Shown here: positions 17,347 through 26,298 of the stretch, piece after piece | How the letters are laid out: every line of letters starts with the position of its first letter | How positions within the stretch are numbered: position 1 is the first letter of the stretch | Assembly (NCBI RefSeq): GCF_010119245.1 | Contig: NZ_WNKG01000003.1 | Location: 409,217-473,216, forward strand | DNA length: 64,000 bases | Direction of reading: 5' to 3' | Source: Cyclobacterium salsum | GTDB taxonomy: Bacteria; Bacteroidota; Bacteroidia; Cytophagales; Cyclobacteriaceae | Notes under the pieces: model-generated | Database searches by the model: none | Told to the model about the DNA's origin: nothing | The model's input: only the letters and a program-made list of their open reading frames with translations | Program-made: the position numbers and the translations under genes

Positions 17347-19347
17347 ATGAAACTAAATATAGTTAAAGAGGATCCCTGGTTAGAAGATTACAAGGAGGAG
17401 ATTTATCAGCGATGGATTCGGTTTCAATTGGCTAAAGAGGAATTGGTAAACGTGGAAGGAAGTCTTTCTGAATTTGCCAGCGGTCACCTGTATTTTGGAA
17501 TCAACTTTGATACGAGGCGACATGGTTGGGTGTATCGGGAATGGGCACCGGAGGCTGACGCACTTTTCCTTACGGGTGACTTCAATGGCTGGGATCGGAA
17601 TGCTCATCCCCTGGAAAGAAATCAATGGGGCGTATGGGAGCTATTTTTACCTTTTGAATCCTACAAAGAGAAGCTTGTTCATAAAGGCCTGGTAAAGGTT
17701 CATGTGAAAGGAGGGGGCAAGTCCAGGGACCGGATTCCTGCCTATATCCGAAGGGTAATTCAGGATGAACAGACCAAAGATTTTTCCGGACAACTTTGGT
17801 TTCCGGATACTCCTTTTGTATGGACAGATAGTGATTTTTCCCCGGCTTATAATCGAGAGGGGCCGCTTATTTACGAATGTCACGTAGGGATGGGGCAGGA
17901 GAAGGAAGGAGTGGGCACTTATAGAGAGTTTGCCGATGTCATATTACCCAAAGTAAAAAAGTTAGGATACAATGCCATTCAGCTTATGGCGGTCATGGAG
18001 CATCCCTATTACGGTTCTTTCGGGTACCATGTTTCCAATTTTTTCTGCCCTTCCAGCCGGTTCGGCACCCCAGAAGATTTAAAATACCTGGTAAATACCG
18101 CCCACAACCTGGGAATTGCGGTAATCATGGATGTGGTTCACTCCCACGCAGTCCAAAATGTGTCGGAAGGCTTAAACGAATTTGACGGTTCGGATCATCA
18201 ATATTTTCATGCAGGTCCCAGGGGATATCATGACGTTTGGGACTCCAAATTATTTGACTATGGTAAGTGGGAAGTGAAACGATTTTTGTTGTCAAGTCTA
18301 AAATATTGGCTGCAGGAATTTCATTTCGACGGGTTTCGTTTTGACGGGGTTACGTCCATGCTCTACTTTCATCATGGTCTGATTACCTTCGATCATTTCG
18401 AAAAATACTTTCACAAGGATGTAGATTGGGACGCCATCATTTACCTGCAGCTGGCCAACGCCTTAATAAAGGAAGTCAAAGGCAGTGCCATTTCCATTGC
18501 TGAAGAGGTGAGCGGAATGCCCGGTGTATGCCGTCAGCCGGAAGAGGGAGGCATTGGGTTTGATTATCGGATGGCCATGGGCATTCCTGATTTTTACATC
18601 CGAATGCTTAAGGAAAAAAGAGACGAAGACTGGGATATTCTGGAATTCTGGAAAGAGCTCAGTGATCGCAGGTATCGGGAAAAAACAATCGCCTATGCCG
18701 AATCACATGATCAGGCGCTGGTAGGAGATAAATCGATCGCCTTCTGGCTCATGGACAAGGAAATGTATTTTCACATGCAGGTCGATGATAAAAATATCGT
18801 TATTGACCGGGGGATGGCCTTGCACAAGCTTTTTCGCTTATTCACCAGCAGCCTGGGAGGAGAGGGATACCTTAATTTTATGGGCAATGAATTTGGCCAT
18901 CCTGAATGGATCGATTTTCCCAGGGAGGGAAATAACTGGAGTTACCAGTATGCCCGTAGGCAATGGAGTTTGGCGGAAAACCCCAAACTCAGGTATCCGT
19001 TTTTGCTTCAATGGGACAAAGCGATGATTCAGCTAATCAAAAAACACAAGGTTTTGTTAGCCCCATTTGCAGAACAATTGCATGCAGACCCTAAAAATAA
19101 GGTTTTGATTTTTCAGCGGGACGAATTGGTTTTTGCTTTTTCGTTTCATCCGGAAGCCTCCATTCCGGATTACCATTTCCGGGCTCCGGCAATGGGACAA
19201 TATCAATTGATGCTCAATTCCGACGACCTGGAATTTGGAGGGTTTGGTAGGATTGATTCTTCCAAGACCTATTTTACCAATCAAAACCAGCAATTGAGCA
19301 TCTATATGACCAACCGAACGGCTCTGGTCTTTAAACGAATTGATTGA
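17347..19347 (+). CDS. 1,4-alpha-glucan branching enzyme, eukaryote-like type
   Basis: A 666-residue GH13 enzyme that cuts alpha-1,4 glucan chains and rejoins them by alpha-1,6 links. A CBM48 domain lies near residues 40-130 (WAPEADALFLTGDFNGWD). The catalytic barrel has DVVHSHAV, the nucleophile Asp in FDGFRFDGVTSM (about 330), the acid Glu in IAEEVSGMPG (about 385) and ESHDQALVGD (about 455). Motifs such as NEFGHPEWIDFPREGNNWS and QLMAVMEHPYYGSFGYHV are typical of animal and plant branching enzymes rather than the E. coli GlgB subfamily. No glycogen synthase or ADP-glucose pyrophosphorylase lies in the window, so the gene is detached from other glycogen genes. It follows the PI-PLC gene by 43 bases. 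Confidence 0.92.
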   Translation: MKLNIVKEDPWLEDYKEEIYQRWIRFQLAKEELVNVEGSLSEFASGHLYFGINFDTRRHGWVYREWAPEADALFLTGDFNGWDRNAHPLERNQWGVWELFLPFESYKEKLVHKGLVKVHVKGGGKSRDRIPAYIRRVIQDEQTKDFSGQLWFPDTPFVWTDSDFSPAYNREGPLIYECHVGMGQEKEGVGTYREFADVILPKVKKLGYNAIQLMAVMEHPYYGSFGYHVSNFFCPSSRFGTPEDLKYLVNTAHNLGIAVIMDVVHSHAVQNVSEGLNEFDGSDHQYFHAGPRGYHDVWDSKLFDYGKWEVKRFLLSSLKYWLQEFHFDGFRFDGVTSMLYFHHGLITFDHFEKYFHKDVDWDAIIYLQLANALIKEVKGSAISIAEEVSGMPGVCRQPEEGGIGFDYRMAMGIPDFYIRMLKEKRDEDWDILEFWKELSDRRYREKTIAYAESHDQALVGDKSIAFWLMDKEMYFHMQVDDKNIVIDRGMALHKLFRLFTSSLGGEGYLNFMGNEFGHPEWIDFPREGNNWSYQYARRQWSLAENPKLRYPFLLQWDKAMIQLIKKHKVLLAPFAEQLHADPKNKVLIFQRDELVFAFSFHPEASIPDYHFRAPAMGQYQLMLNSDDLEFGGFGRIDSSKTYFTNQNQQLSIYMTNRTALVFKRID

Positions 19348-19460
19348 AAACATCCAATTATTATTTGGATGAAATCCATAAAAACCGGAAATTAAGAAAT
19401 AAGCATTGGTGTTTATTCTTATTTGCTTAATATTACGGTTAAATCGTTGAATACTAGCCA

Positions 19461-20807
19461 ATGGCCATGAACGTCGTGATTGCAGGTGCAGGGGATATGG
19501 GATATCACTTAGCCGAACAGCTTAGCTACGAAAATAAGAACATTATTCTGATAGATCTTGACAAAGATGTTTTAGACAATATAGGCTCTCGATTAGATGT
19601 AATGACGGTAGAAGGAGATTCCGCCTCCATTGAAATATTGAAAAAAGCCAATATCCACAATGCGGAACTCATGCTGGCAGTTACTACCTCCGAGAAAACG
19701 AATATATGTGCAGCCGTGCTGGCCAAACAACTAGGGGCCAAAAAAGTGATCGCCAGGGTTCGGAATCACGATTACCTCTACCCTGAAAACAAAGTTTACT
19801 TTGAAAACCTGGGAATTGATTCCATAATTTCGCCCTCCATGCTTTGCAGTAAGGAGATTTCACGCCTCATGAAACGATCTACCTTTTCGGATGTGATCGA
19901 ATTTGAAGGCGGGAAATTAAGTGTGGTGGGAATCACCCTGGAATACGATTCTCCCCTGGTAAACAAAAAGCTATCAGATGCCACCACCGACCCCATTTTT
20001 GAAGACATTCGGATCATCGCAATCGTCCGGGATCACCGGACCATCATTCCTCGGGGAGATACCTATATCCGAAATAACGACCATGTTTTTTTTATTTCCA
20101 ATAACAAGTCCGTCGATACCGTCAAAAATCTGGTACGGCACAAAGAGAAGGAAATCCATAGTGTCATGTTAATCGGAGGAGATGATTTGGCCTACTCTAC
20201 GGCGAAAGAGTTGGAAAACGAATACGGTGTCACCCTTGTGCATAACGAGAAAGAGCGCTGTAAATGGCTGGCGGAACGGCTGGATTCCACCTTGGTCATC
20301 CATGGAGATTATAAAAATATCAACCTGCTCATAGAAGAAGGGCTGGAAACGACAGATAGTTTTTTGGCACTAACAAGTAGTTCGGAGACCAATATCATCA
20401 CCAGTCTGAGTGCAAAAAACCATGGTGTCTATAAAACCATCGCTCATGTGGACACCAGGGAATACATTCACATTTCTCACAGTATTGGCGTGGATTCTCT
20501 GATTAATAAAAAGCTGGTAGCTGCCAACCACGTGAGTCGATACCTGACCAAAGGAAAGGTGGAAGCCGTTTCAGGCATCCATGGGGTAGAGGCGGAATTT
20601 GTGCAATACCGGGTAACCAAAAATAACCGACTGACTAAGAAAAATCTAAAAGCCCTGCATTTTCCAAATTCGGCCATTGTTGCCGGAGTTATCCGCGGAG
20701 AGGATGTGTATATACCTGATGGAGAATTCCAGTTGAAGTTAAACGACAAAGCCATTGTTTTGGCACTTCCGGAGGCCAAACCCATTCTGGAAAAACTATT
20801 TAATTAA
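19461..20807 (+). CDS. trkA: Trk potassium uptake regulatory subunit TrkA
   Basis: The 448-residue cytoplasmic protein has two RCK units. The first opens with VVIAGAGDMGYHLAEQL, a full GxGxxG NAD(H) site, and continues with an RCK_C domain. The second half begins SVMLIGGDDLAYSTAKEL, where the glycine motif is degenerate (GGDDLA), so only one half may bind nucleotide well. Both TrkA_C parts are present (for example DAIIVLALPE-like end NDKAIVLALPEAKPIL). It forms the gating ring of TrkH, whose gene starts two bases after the trkA stop. Two nearby ATGs (codons 1 and 3) are possible starts. Confidence 0.95.
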   Translation: MAMNVVIAGAGDMGYHLAEQLSYENKNIILIDLDKDVLDNIGSRLDVMTVEGDSASIEILKKANIHNAELMLAVTTSEKTNICAAVLAKQLGAKKVIARVRNHDYLYPENKVYFENLGIDSIISPSMLCSKEISRLMKRSTFSDVIEFEGGKLSVVGITLEYDSPLVNKKLSDATTDPIFEDIRIIAIVRDHRTIIPRGDTYIRNNDHVFFISNNKSVDTVKNLVRHKEKEIHSVMLIGGDDLAYSTAKELENEYGVTLVHNEKERCKWLAERLDSTLVIHGDYKNINLLIEEGLETTDSFLALTSSSETNIITSLSAKNHGVYKTIAHVDTREYIHISHSIGVDSLINKKLVAANHVSRYLTKGKVEAVSGIHGVEAEFVQYRVTKNNRLTKKNLKALHFPNSAIVAGVIRGEDVYIPDGEFQLKLNDKAIVLALPEAKPILEKLFN

Positions 20808-20809
20808 TC

Positions 20810-22261
20810 ATGATTCACTACAAGGCCATTTTAAAAGTAATGGGAGGGCTGATGATGCTTCTGGGTGTCCTGATGTTTCCCAGTATCGCCTTTTCTTATT
20901 ATTACCAAAGTGGTGATGGGATTACCTTAATTGGTTCGGCGTTGATTTGTTTGGCGGTAGGCGGTACTTTTTTTTACTCTTTTGCCAATCAGGACCAAAA
21001 TATCCGCAAACGGGAAGGGTACATGATCGTAGCGATGAGTTGGATGATCATGTCGGTGTTTGGGATGATGCCCTACATTTTTAGCGGAAGTATCCCGGTG
21101 GTTACCGATGCCATTTTTGAAACCGTGTCCGGTTTTACCACTACCGGTGCCTCCATCCTTACCGATATAGAGCGTCTCCCGGCGGGAATTTTGCTTTGGA
21201 GAAGCATGACCCAATGGATAGGTGGCTTGGGGATCATTGTATTGACGGTAGCCATCTTTCCGCTATTGGGTATCGGGGGGATTGAGCTATTTGTAGCGGA
21301 ATCTCCGGGACCGACATCAGATAAGGTGCATCCTCGAATTCGGGAAACTGCCAAACGCCTTTGGTTCATTTACGTAGGATTGACCATTGTGCTGGTAGCC
21401 TTGTATTACCTGGAAGGCATGAGCTTCTTCGATGCCATGAATCATTCCCTGACCACCATGTCTACCGGTGGCTTTTCGACCAAGAATGCCAGCATGGCCT
21501 ATTTTGACAGCCCGCTTATACAGTACACAGCCATTCTATTTATGTTTCTGGCAGGGACCAATTTCACGCTGCTTTATTTCGCCTTTAAAGGCAGGTTTAG
21601 CAGGATTTGGGCCAGTGATGAATTCAGAGCTTATTTAATCTCATTGAGCGTATTGGTTGTCGGCATCGCCATGGCCATCTATTACCTGGTGCCGGGAAAT
21701 ATAGAGAAAATATTTCGGGATGCCATGTTTCAGGTGGTTTCCCTTACTACCACAACCGGCTATGTAACAGCAGATTATACCTCCTACAGCAACGGCCTGA
21801 CCATTATCTTCTTTATGATGCTATTTATGGGGGCCTGCGCCGGATCCACCAGCGGCAGTATCAAATTTATTCGCCACCTGACGTTTGTAAAAAATTCTAG
21901 CCTTGAATTCAAGCGGATTGTTCACCCCCGTGCCGTGGTTCCGCTAAAGATCAATGGTGAGCGCGTAACTGGTAAAATCATTACCCACATTATGAATTTT
22001 CTCCTTCTGTACCTGATGATTTTTGTGTTGGGATCAATCGTAATGTCCATTGCCGGATACGATATGATTACTTCCTTTGGTGCGGTAGCGACTTCCCTGG
22101 GCAACGTAGGACCGGGAATAGGCAGGGTGGGCCCGGTAGATAATTTCGCCTTTCTTTCCCCATTTGCGAAATTATTTCTTAGCTTTTTAATGTTATTGGG
22201 TAGACTGGAATTATTTACCATACTGGTCTTATTTTCACCCTATTTCTGGCGTGCCAACTAA
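20810..22261 (+). CDS. trkH: Trk potassium uptake channel subunit TrkH
   Basis: A 483-residue membrane protein with the four pore-loop repeats of the TrkH/KtrB superfamily. Visible pore motifs are ETVSGFTTTGASIL, HSLTTMSTGGFSTKNAS, QVVSLTTTTGYVTADY and GAVATSLGNVGPGIG, whose central glycines make the selectivity filter. Ten or so hydrophobic helices surround them. It imports K+ and is gated by TrkA, encoded immediately upstream; spacing of two bases shows a translationally coupled pair. The stop is about 15 bases from the start of the PhzF gene, so that gene may be the third in the operon. Confidence 0.95.
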   Translation: MIHYKAILKVMGGLMMLLGVLMFPSIAFSYYYQSGDGITLIGSALICLAVGGTFFYSFANQDQNIRKREGYMIVAMSWMIMSVFGMMPYIFSGSIPVVTDAIFETVSGFTTTGASILTDIERLPAGILLWRSMTQWIGGLGIIVLTVAIFPLLGIGGIELFVAESPGPTSDKVHPRIRETAKRLWFIYVGLTIVLVALYYLEGMSFFDAMNHSLTTMSTGGFSTKNASMAYFDSPLIQYTAILFMFLAGTNFTLLYFAFKGRFSRIWASDEFRAYLISLSVLVVGIAMAIYYLVPGNIEKIFRDAMFQVVSLTTTTGYVTADYTSYSNGLTIIFFMMLFMGACAGSTSGSIKFIRHLTFVKNSSLEFKRIVHPRAVVPLKINGERVTGKIITHIMNFLLLYLMIFVLGSIVMSIAGYDMITSFGAVATSLGNVGPGIGRVGPVDNFAFLSPFAKLFLSFLMLLGRLELFTILVLFSPYFWRAN

Positions 22262-22275
22262 TTTATATTTTGCCT

Positions 22276-23037
22276 ATGAAACCTATTGTCATCGCTGTTT
22301 TTACTGCCCGGGAATTGGGCTTTAAGGGAAATCCAGCAGCTGTACTGCTTTCCAAAAGCAGGCTTTCCGATGAAGAAATGCAGGATCAAGCCCGAAAAAT
22401 AGGGATGCCCGCCACCTCCTTTATAGTTGAAGATAAAGAGGGGAATTTCTGGGTTCGCTGGTTTGCGCCCGACGAGGAAATCGGACTTTGTGGCCATGGA
22501 GCTGCCGCTGCGGGTATTTTCCTATCGAACGAAACGGGCCATGAAAAAGTCTACTTGCAGTATGAGGGCGGCACCATCGGTGTGGAACTGAAAGGAAATA
22601 CTTTTTTTATGACCTTAGAGGGGATTCCTTTGACAAAAAAAATAGACGTGCCACAGGCGATAAAAGATGGATTGCGTATTCCCATTCTGGAAATGTACGA
22701 AACAGAAAACAAACACCTGATTGTAACCGATTCCGAGGTATCGGTGGCTCAAATGAAGCCAGATTTTTCTCGATTGCGGCAATCTTCCATTTTTGGTTAT
22801 GCGGTGACAGGACCGGGAGATCGGGTAGACTTTGTAAGCCGCACCCTGGTGCCCCATGTGCAGCAACTGGAGGATCATGCCACCGGCTCTTCTCACGCAC
22901 TCCTGGTTCCTTACTGGGCCGCCAAACTGGCAAAAAGCCGGATGGAATCCTATCAGTTAAGTCCCAGGGGAGGCCGATTTTTTAGCGAATGGAAAGAAGG
23001 TAAGGTGGTGCTTTCGGGAAATTTCGAAAAGGAATAG
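22276..23037 (+). CDS. PhzF family isomerase-like protein
   Basis: I use the ATG that gives MKPIVIAVFTARELGFKGNPAAVLL; a TTG two codons earlier is possible. The protein has about 253 residues with the two-fold PhzF/diaminopimelate-epimerase fold. The family marks are GNPAAVLL, WFAPDEEIGLCGHGAAAAG in the first half and EDHATGSSHALLVPYWA in the second. Most members are uncharacterised isomerases; only the phenazine-cluster PhzF has a firm reaction, and no phenazine gene is here, so no symbol is given. It probably shares transcription with trkAH, without a known functional link. Confidence 0.88.
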   Translation: MKPIVIAVFTARELGFKGNPAAVLLSKSRLSDEEMQDQARKIGMPATSFIVEDKEGNFWVRWFAPDEEIGLCGHGAAAAGIFLSNETGHEKVYLQYEGGTIGVELKGNTFFMTLEGIPLTKKIDVPQAIKDGLRIPILEMYETENKHLIVTDSEVSVAQMKPDFSRLRQSSIFGYAVTGPGDRVDFVSRTLVPHVQQLEDHATGSSHALLVPYWAAKLAKSRMESYQLSPRGGRFFSEWKEGKVVLSGNFEKE

Positions 23038-23219
23038 GGATTTAATGACAGGATGTCAGTATAAAGACGTTCGTTTTGACTATTTAAATATTGGATGGGA
23101 ATATTTCAATTAAATCTTAATTTCATGGTTTTTCCATAGATTTTTTTTTCGCTGGTATAATTATTGCTTTTTTATTTTGCAACGTTTTTTAAATCAACGA
23201 GTAACAAAATTTATAAAGC

Positions 23220-24044
23220 ATGGAATACCGGAAGGTTCTCATCAAATATGGTGGGAATGCAATGATAAATGAGGAGTTGAAACTTGCAATCGCCCAAAAA
23301 ATAAAATCCCTGCAAGATCATGGTAGCCAGGTGATTCTGGTCCATGGTGGTGGCCCATTTATTAACAAATCCCTTGAAGAGGCAGGCATAAAAACACAAT
23401 TTTTTGACGGTCACAGGCATACCAGCCAGGAGGCACTACGCTGTATCGAAAAAACCCTGAAAGGAGAAGTAAACAGTTCCCTGGTTAACCTGCTTAACAA
23501 ACAGGGGCTAAAAGCCGTGGGACTGTCCGGAAAGGACGGTCAATTAGCCATCGCTCAAAAAAGGTGGCATCAGGGCAAAAATGAGAAGGGTGAAGCAACC
23601 CGACTGGACCTGGGGCAGGTAGGCGATGTAAAAGTAGTCAACTCAAAATTGCCTGAATTACTTCTTGAAAATGGTTTTACACCCGTTGTCACGTGCATTG
23701 CATCAGATGAGAATGGCAATGACTTCAATATCAATGGAGACGTATTTGCAGGTAAAATTGCTGCCGCACTGAAAGTAGATGCTTATATCGTGCTTACGGA
23801 TGTGGATGGGCTGTATTTGGATTTTCCAGATCCGGCTTCCATATTAAATGAAGTGAACGTAAAGGACATGGCCAGTTATTTTGGTACCGTCATCAAAGGG
23901 GGAATGATTCCCAAAATCGAATCCTGCCTGGCCGCTGTGGAGGCGGGCGTTAGAAAAGCTGTTATTCTGAACGGTACCCGGCCAGATCAGATTTCAGATT
24001 ACATCATCAATCATCAATCGATAGGAACAACTATAACTCAATAA
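23220..24044 (+). CDS. argB: Acetylglutamate kinase
   Basis: A 274-residue amino acid kinase that phosphorylates N-acetylglutamate, the second step of arginine synthesis. It shows LIKYGGNAMI and ILVHGGGPFINKSLEEAGI for ATP and substrate phosphates, the central GLSGKDGQL segment, VTCIASDENGNDFNINGD and VLTDVDGLY, and KGGMIPKIESCLAAVEAG in the C-lobe. It lacks the N-terminal helix that marks arginine-inhibited hexameric forms, so feedback control may be weak or act elsewhere. It opens the argBDCJ operon; the following gene starts two bases after the stop. No clear ARG-box palindrome is visible upstream. Confidence 0.95.
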   Translation: MEYRKVLIKYGGNAMINEELKLAIAQKIKSLQDHGSQVILVHGGGPFINKSLEEAGIKTQFFDGHRHTSQEALRCIEKTLKGEVNSSLVNLLNKQGLKAVGLSGKDGQLAIAQKRWHQGKNEKGEATRLDLGQVGDVKVVNSKLPELLLENGFTPVVTCIASDENGNDFNINGDVFAGKIAAALKVDAYIVLTDVDGLYLDFPDPASILNEVNVKDMASYFGTVIKGGMIPKIESCLAAVEAGVRKAVILNGTRPDQISDYIINHQSIGTTITQ

Positions 24045-24046
24045 AC

Positions 24047-25249
24047 ATGCAAATTTCCAACGAGTTTTTATATGAGGAGGACAAAAAATACTATTTACCC
24101 ACCTTCAAGCGCTTTCCGCTTGCCCTGATTAAAGGTAAAGGAAGTAGGGTATGGGATGCAGATGGAAAAGAATACATAGACATGCTGGCTGGAATAGCCG
24201 TAAATAATGTCGGCCACTGTCATCCCAAAGTCGTGAAGGCCATTCAGGATCAGGCAGCTGAATTGATTCATATTTCCAATTTTTTTGTCAGCCCGCCTCA
24301 GGTGGCATTAAGCAAGCTTCTAGTGGATCTTAGCCGACTGGAGCACGTCTTTTTAAGTAATAGCGGTGCCGAATCGGTAGAGGGTGCGATAAAAGTAGCC
24401 CGAAAATACGCTTCCAAGCAGGGGCGGGGAGGAGAAATCATTTCCATGAAAAATTCCTTCCATGGCAGAACCCTGGCAACCATTGCTACGGGGCAGAAAA
24501 AGTACCAAAAGGGATTTGCCCCTATACCGACCGGGTTTGTCCAGGTCGATTTCAATGATATTCAGGCACTTCAGGCCGCCATTACAACGGACACCGCAGC
24601 CGTTATCCTCGAGCCCGTACAGGGAGAAGGTGGTATCGTCCCGGCTCAAAAAGAATACTTGCAGGCGGTCAGAAAACTTTGTGATGAAAATGACGTGTTG
24701 CTTATTTTCGATGAGATCCAATGTGGAATCGGTAGGACCGGACACTTTTTTGCAAAAGATCATTACGGGGTGCAGCCGGATATAATGACCCTTGCAAAAG
24801 GGTTAGGTGGAGGAACCCCCATAGGTGCTTTTCTGTGCAATAAAAAAGTTGGCGATGCCATCGATTTTGGGGATCATGGAACAACCTTCGGTGGAAATCC
24901 CCTGACTTCTGCTGCGGCCCTGGCAACGATCAAAGCGATCATGGAGGAAAACCTGATCCAGGCCGCTCGTGAAAAAGGCAATTGGCTTATGGGAATCATC
25001 CGATCCTGGTCCAAAGAGCACCCCATGATCCGGGAAGTTCGCGGGCTGGGATTAATGATCGGGGTTCAATTGGATCGTCCGGCGGCAACCCTGGTAAAAG
25101 CCCTTATGGACGAAGGAGTCATTGCGAATGCCACTGCCGAATCGGTATTGCGTTTGGTTCCTCCTTTAAATATTCCCGAGGAAGACCTGGTCAAGGTCTT
25201 GGATAAATTAAAAGCTATCATCAGTTCGATCGAAAAAAATGAACAATAA
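24047..25249 (+). CDS. argD: Acetylornithine aminotransferase
   Basis: This 400-residue PLP fold-type I class III aminotransferase converts N-acetylglutamate semialdehyde to N-acetylornithine. Key stretches are NSGAESVEGAIKVARKYA (PLP phosphate), SFHGRTLATIATGQKKYQKGF, LIFDEIQCGIGRTGHFFA with the Asp that pairs with the cofactor nitrogen, and TLAKGLGGGTPIGAF with the Schiff-base Lys near residue 250. Position between argB and argC supports the arginine role over ornithine or GABA transamination. Its last codons overlap argC by 11 bases. Confidence 0.95.
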   Translation: MQISNEFLYEEDKKYYLPTFKRFPLALIKGKGSRVWDADGKEYIDMLAGIAVNNVGHCHPKVVKAIQDQAAELIHISNFFVSPPQVALSKLLVDLSRLEHVFLSNSGAESVEGAIKVARKYASKQGRGGEIISMKNSFHGRTLATIATGQKKYQKGFAPIPTGFVQVDFNDIQALQAAITTDTAAVILEPVQGEGGIVPAQKEYLQAVRKLCDENDVLLIFDEIQCGIGRTGHFFAKDHYGVQPDIMTLAKGLGGGTPIGAFLCNKKVGDAIDFGDHGTTFGGNPLTSAAALATIKAIMEENLIQAAREKGNWLMGIIRSWSKEHPMIREVRGLGLMIGVQLDRPAATLVKALMDEGVIANATAESVLRLVPPLNIPEEDLVKVLDKLKAIISSIEKNEQ

Positions 25250-26285
25250 AAACTATCAAATAGGCATTATCGGTGCTTCGGGTTATACCGGATCTGAGCT
25301 TGCCCGGATTCTGATTAACCACCCTCAAACGAATATTGCTGCGATTACCTCCGAATCCCACAAAGGAAAGAAATTTTCAGACTTACACGGACAATTTTCA
25401 GGCATTGTGGATCAGGAGCTGGTAAGTGCAGACGAGTTGGATATAAAAGGGTTGGAGGTATTGTTTTTGGCGCTTCCCCATGGGGTTTCCATGGAGTTTG
25501 TTAAGCGGTGGAAGGATTCCGGCATTAAGATCATTGATTTATCCGGTGACTTCAGGCTTTCCAGTCCCGAAACATATGAAGAGTGGTACAAAAAGGATCA
25601 TACCTTTCCGGAAGGCTTTGATGCGGCGGTTTATGGAATGCCTGAGCTACATGAAGAAGCCATTAAAAAGGCCCGATTGGTAGCCAATCCCGGCTGCTAT
25701 CCCACCGCTTCCATATTAAGCCTGGCTCCGCTATTTTACTCCGGGCTAGGGATAGATCCCAATGGAGCCATTATCGATGCGAAATCGGGTATCACAGGTG
25801 CGGGAGTTAAGGCCAGTAATACCACTCATTTTTCGAATGTGAATGATAATTTCAAGGCCTATGGTATTGGGAGTCACCGACACACCGTTGAAATTCAGGA
25901 ACAGCTTTCGTTTTTAGTGAAAAAATCGGTTAATTTACAATTTACCCCCCATTTATTACCCGTGGACAGGGGGATATTGGCAACCGCTTACCTGGCATTG
26001 GATACGGGAATGACTCAGAAGAAACTGGATGCAATGTATCTGGATTTTTACCGGGACAAGCCTTTCGTCCGAATCAGAAAGGAGGCTCCTTCCATTAAAG
26101 ATGTACGGGGTAGTAATTATGCGGATATATTTCCATTTTGGGATGCCAGAACAAGCCGGGCAATTATTATTTCCGCCATTGATAACCTGGTAAAGGGTGC
26201 TGCCGGACAAGCGGTTCACAACATGAACCTGATGTTGGGATTGGAAGAATCCATGGGCTTGCACCAGGTACCCATGCAACCATAA
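25239..26285 (+). CDS. argC: N-acetyl-gamma-glutamyl-phosphate reductase
   Basis: The 348-residue dehydrogenase reduces acetylglutamyl phosphate with NADPH. The Rossmann motif is IGIIGASGYTGSELARIL (residues 8-25), the catalytic Cys is in VANPGCYPTAS near residue 152, and ITGAGVKASNTTHFSNVNDNF with the downstream SHRHTVEIQEQL supplies the conserved His. Length and motifs are typical of the ArgC type 1 family. Overlap with argD indicates translational coupling. The order D before C means the operon order does not follow the reaction order. Confidence 0.96.
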   Translation: MNNKNYQIGIIGASGYTGSELARILINHPQTNIAAITSESHKGKKFSDLHGQFSGIVDQELVSADELDIKGLEVLFLALPHGVSMEFVKRWKDSGIKIIDLSGDFRLSSPETYEEWYKKDHTFPEGFDAAVYGMPELHEEAIKKARLVANPGCYPTASILSLAPLFYSGLGIDPNGAIIDAKSGITGAGVKASNTTHFSNVNDNFKAYGIGSHRHTVEIQEQLSFLVKKSVNLQFTPHLLPVDRGILATAYLALDTGMTQKKLDAMYLDFYRDKPFVRIRKEAPSIKDVRGSNYADIFPFWDARTSRAIIISAIDNLVKGAAGQAVHNMNLMLGLEESMGLHQVPMQP

Positions 26286-26298
26286 ACGAAACGTTGAT

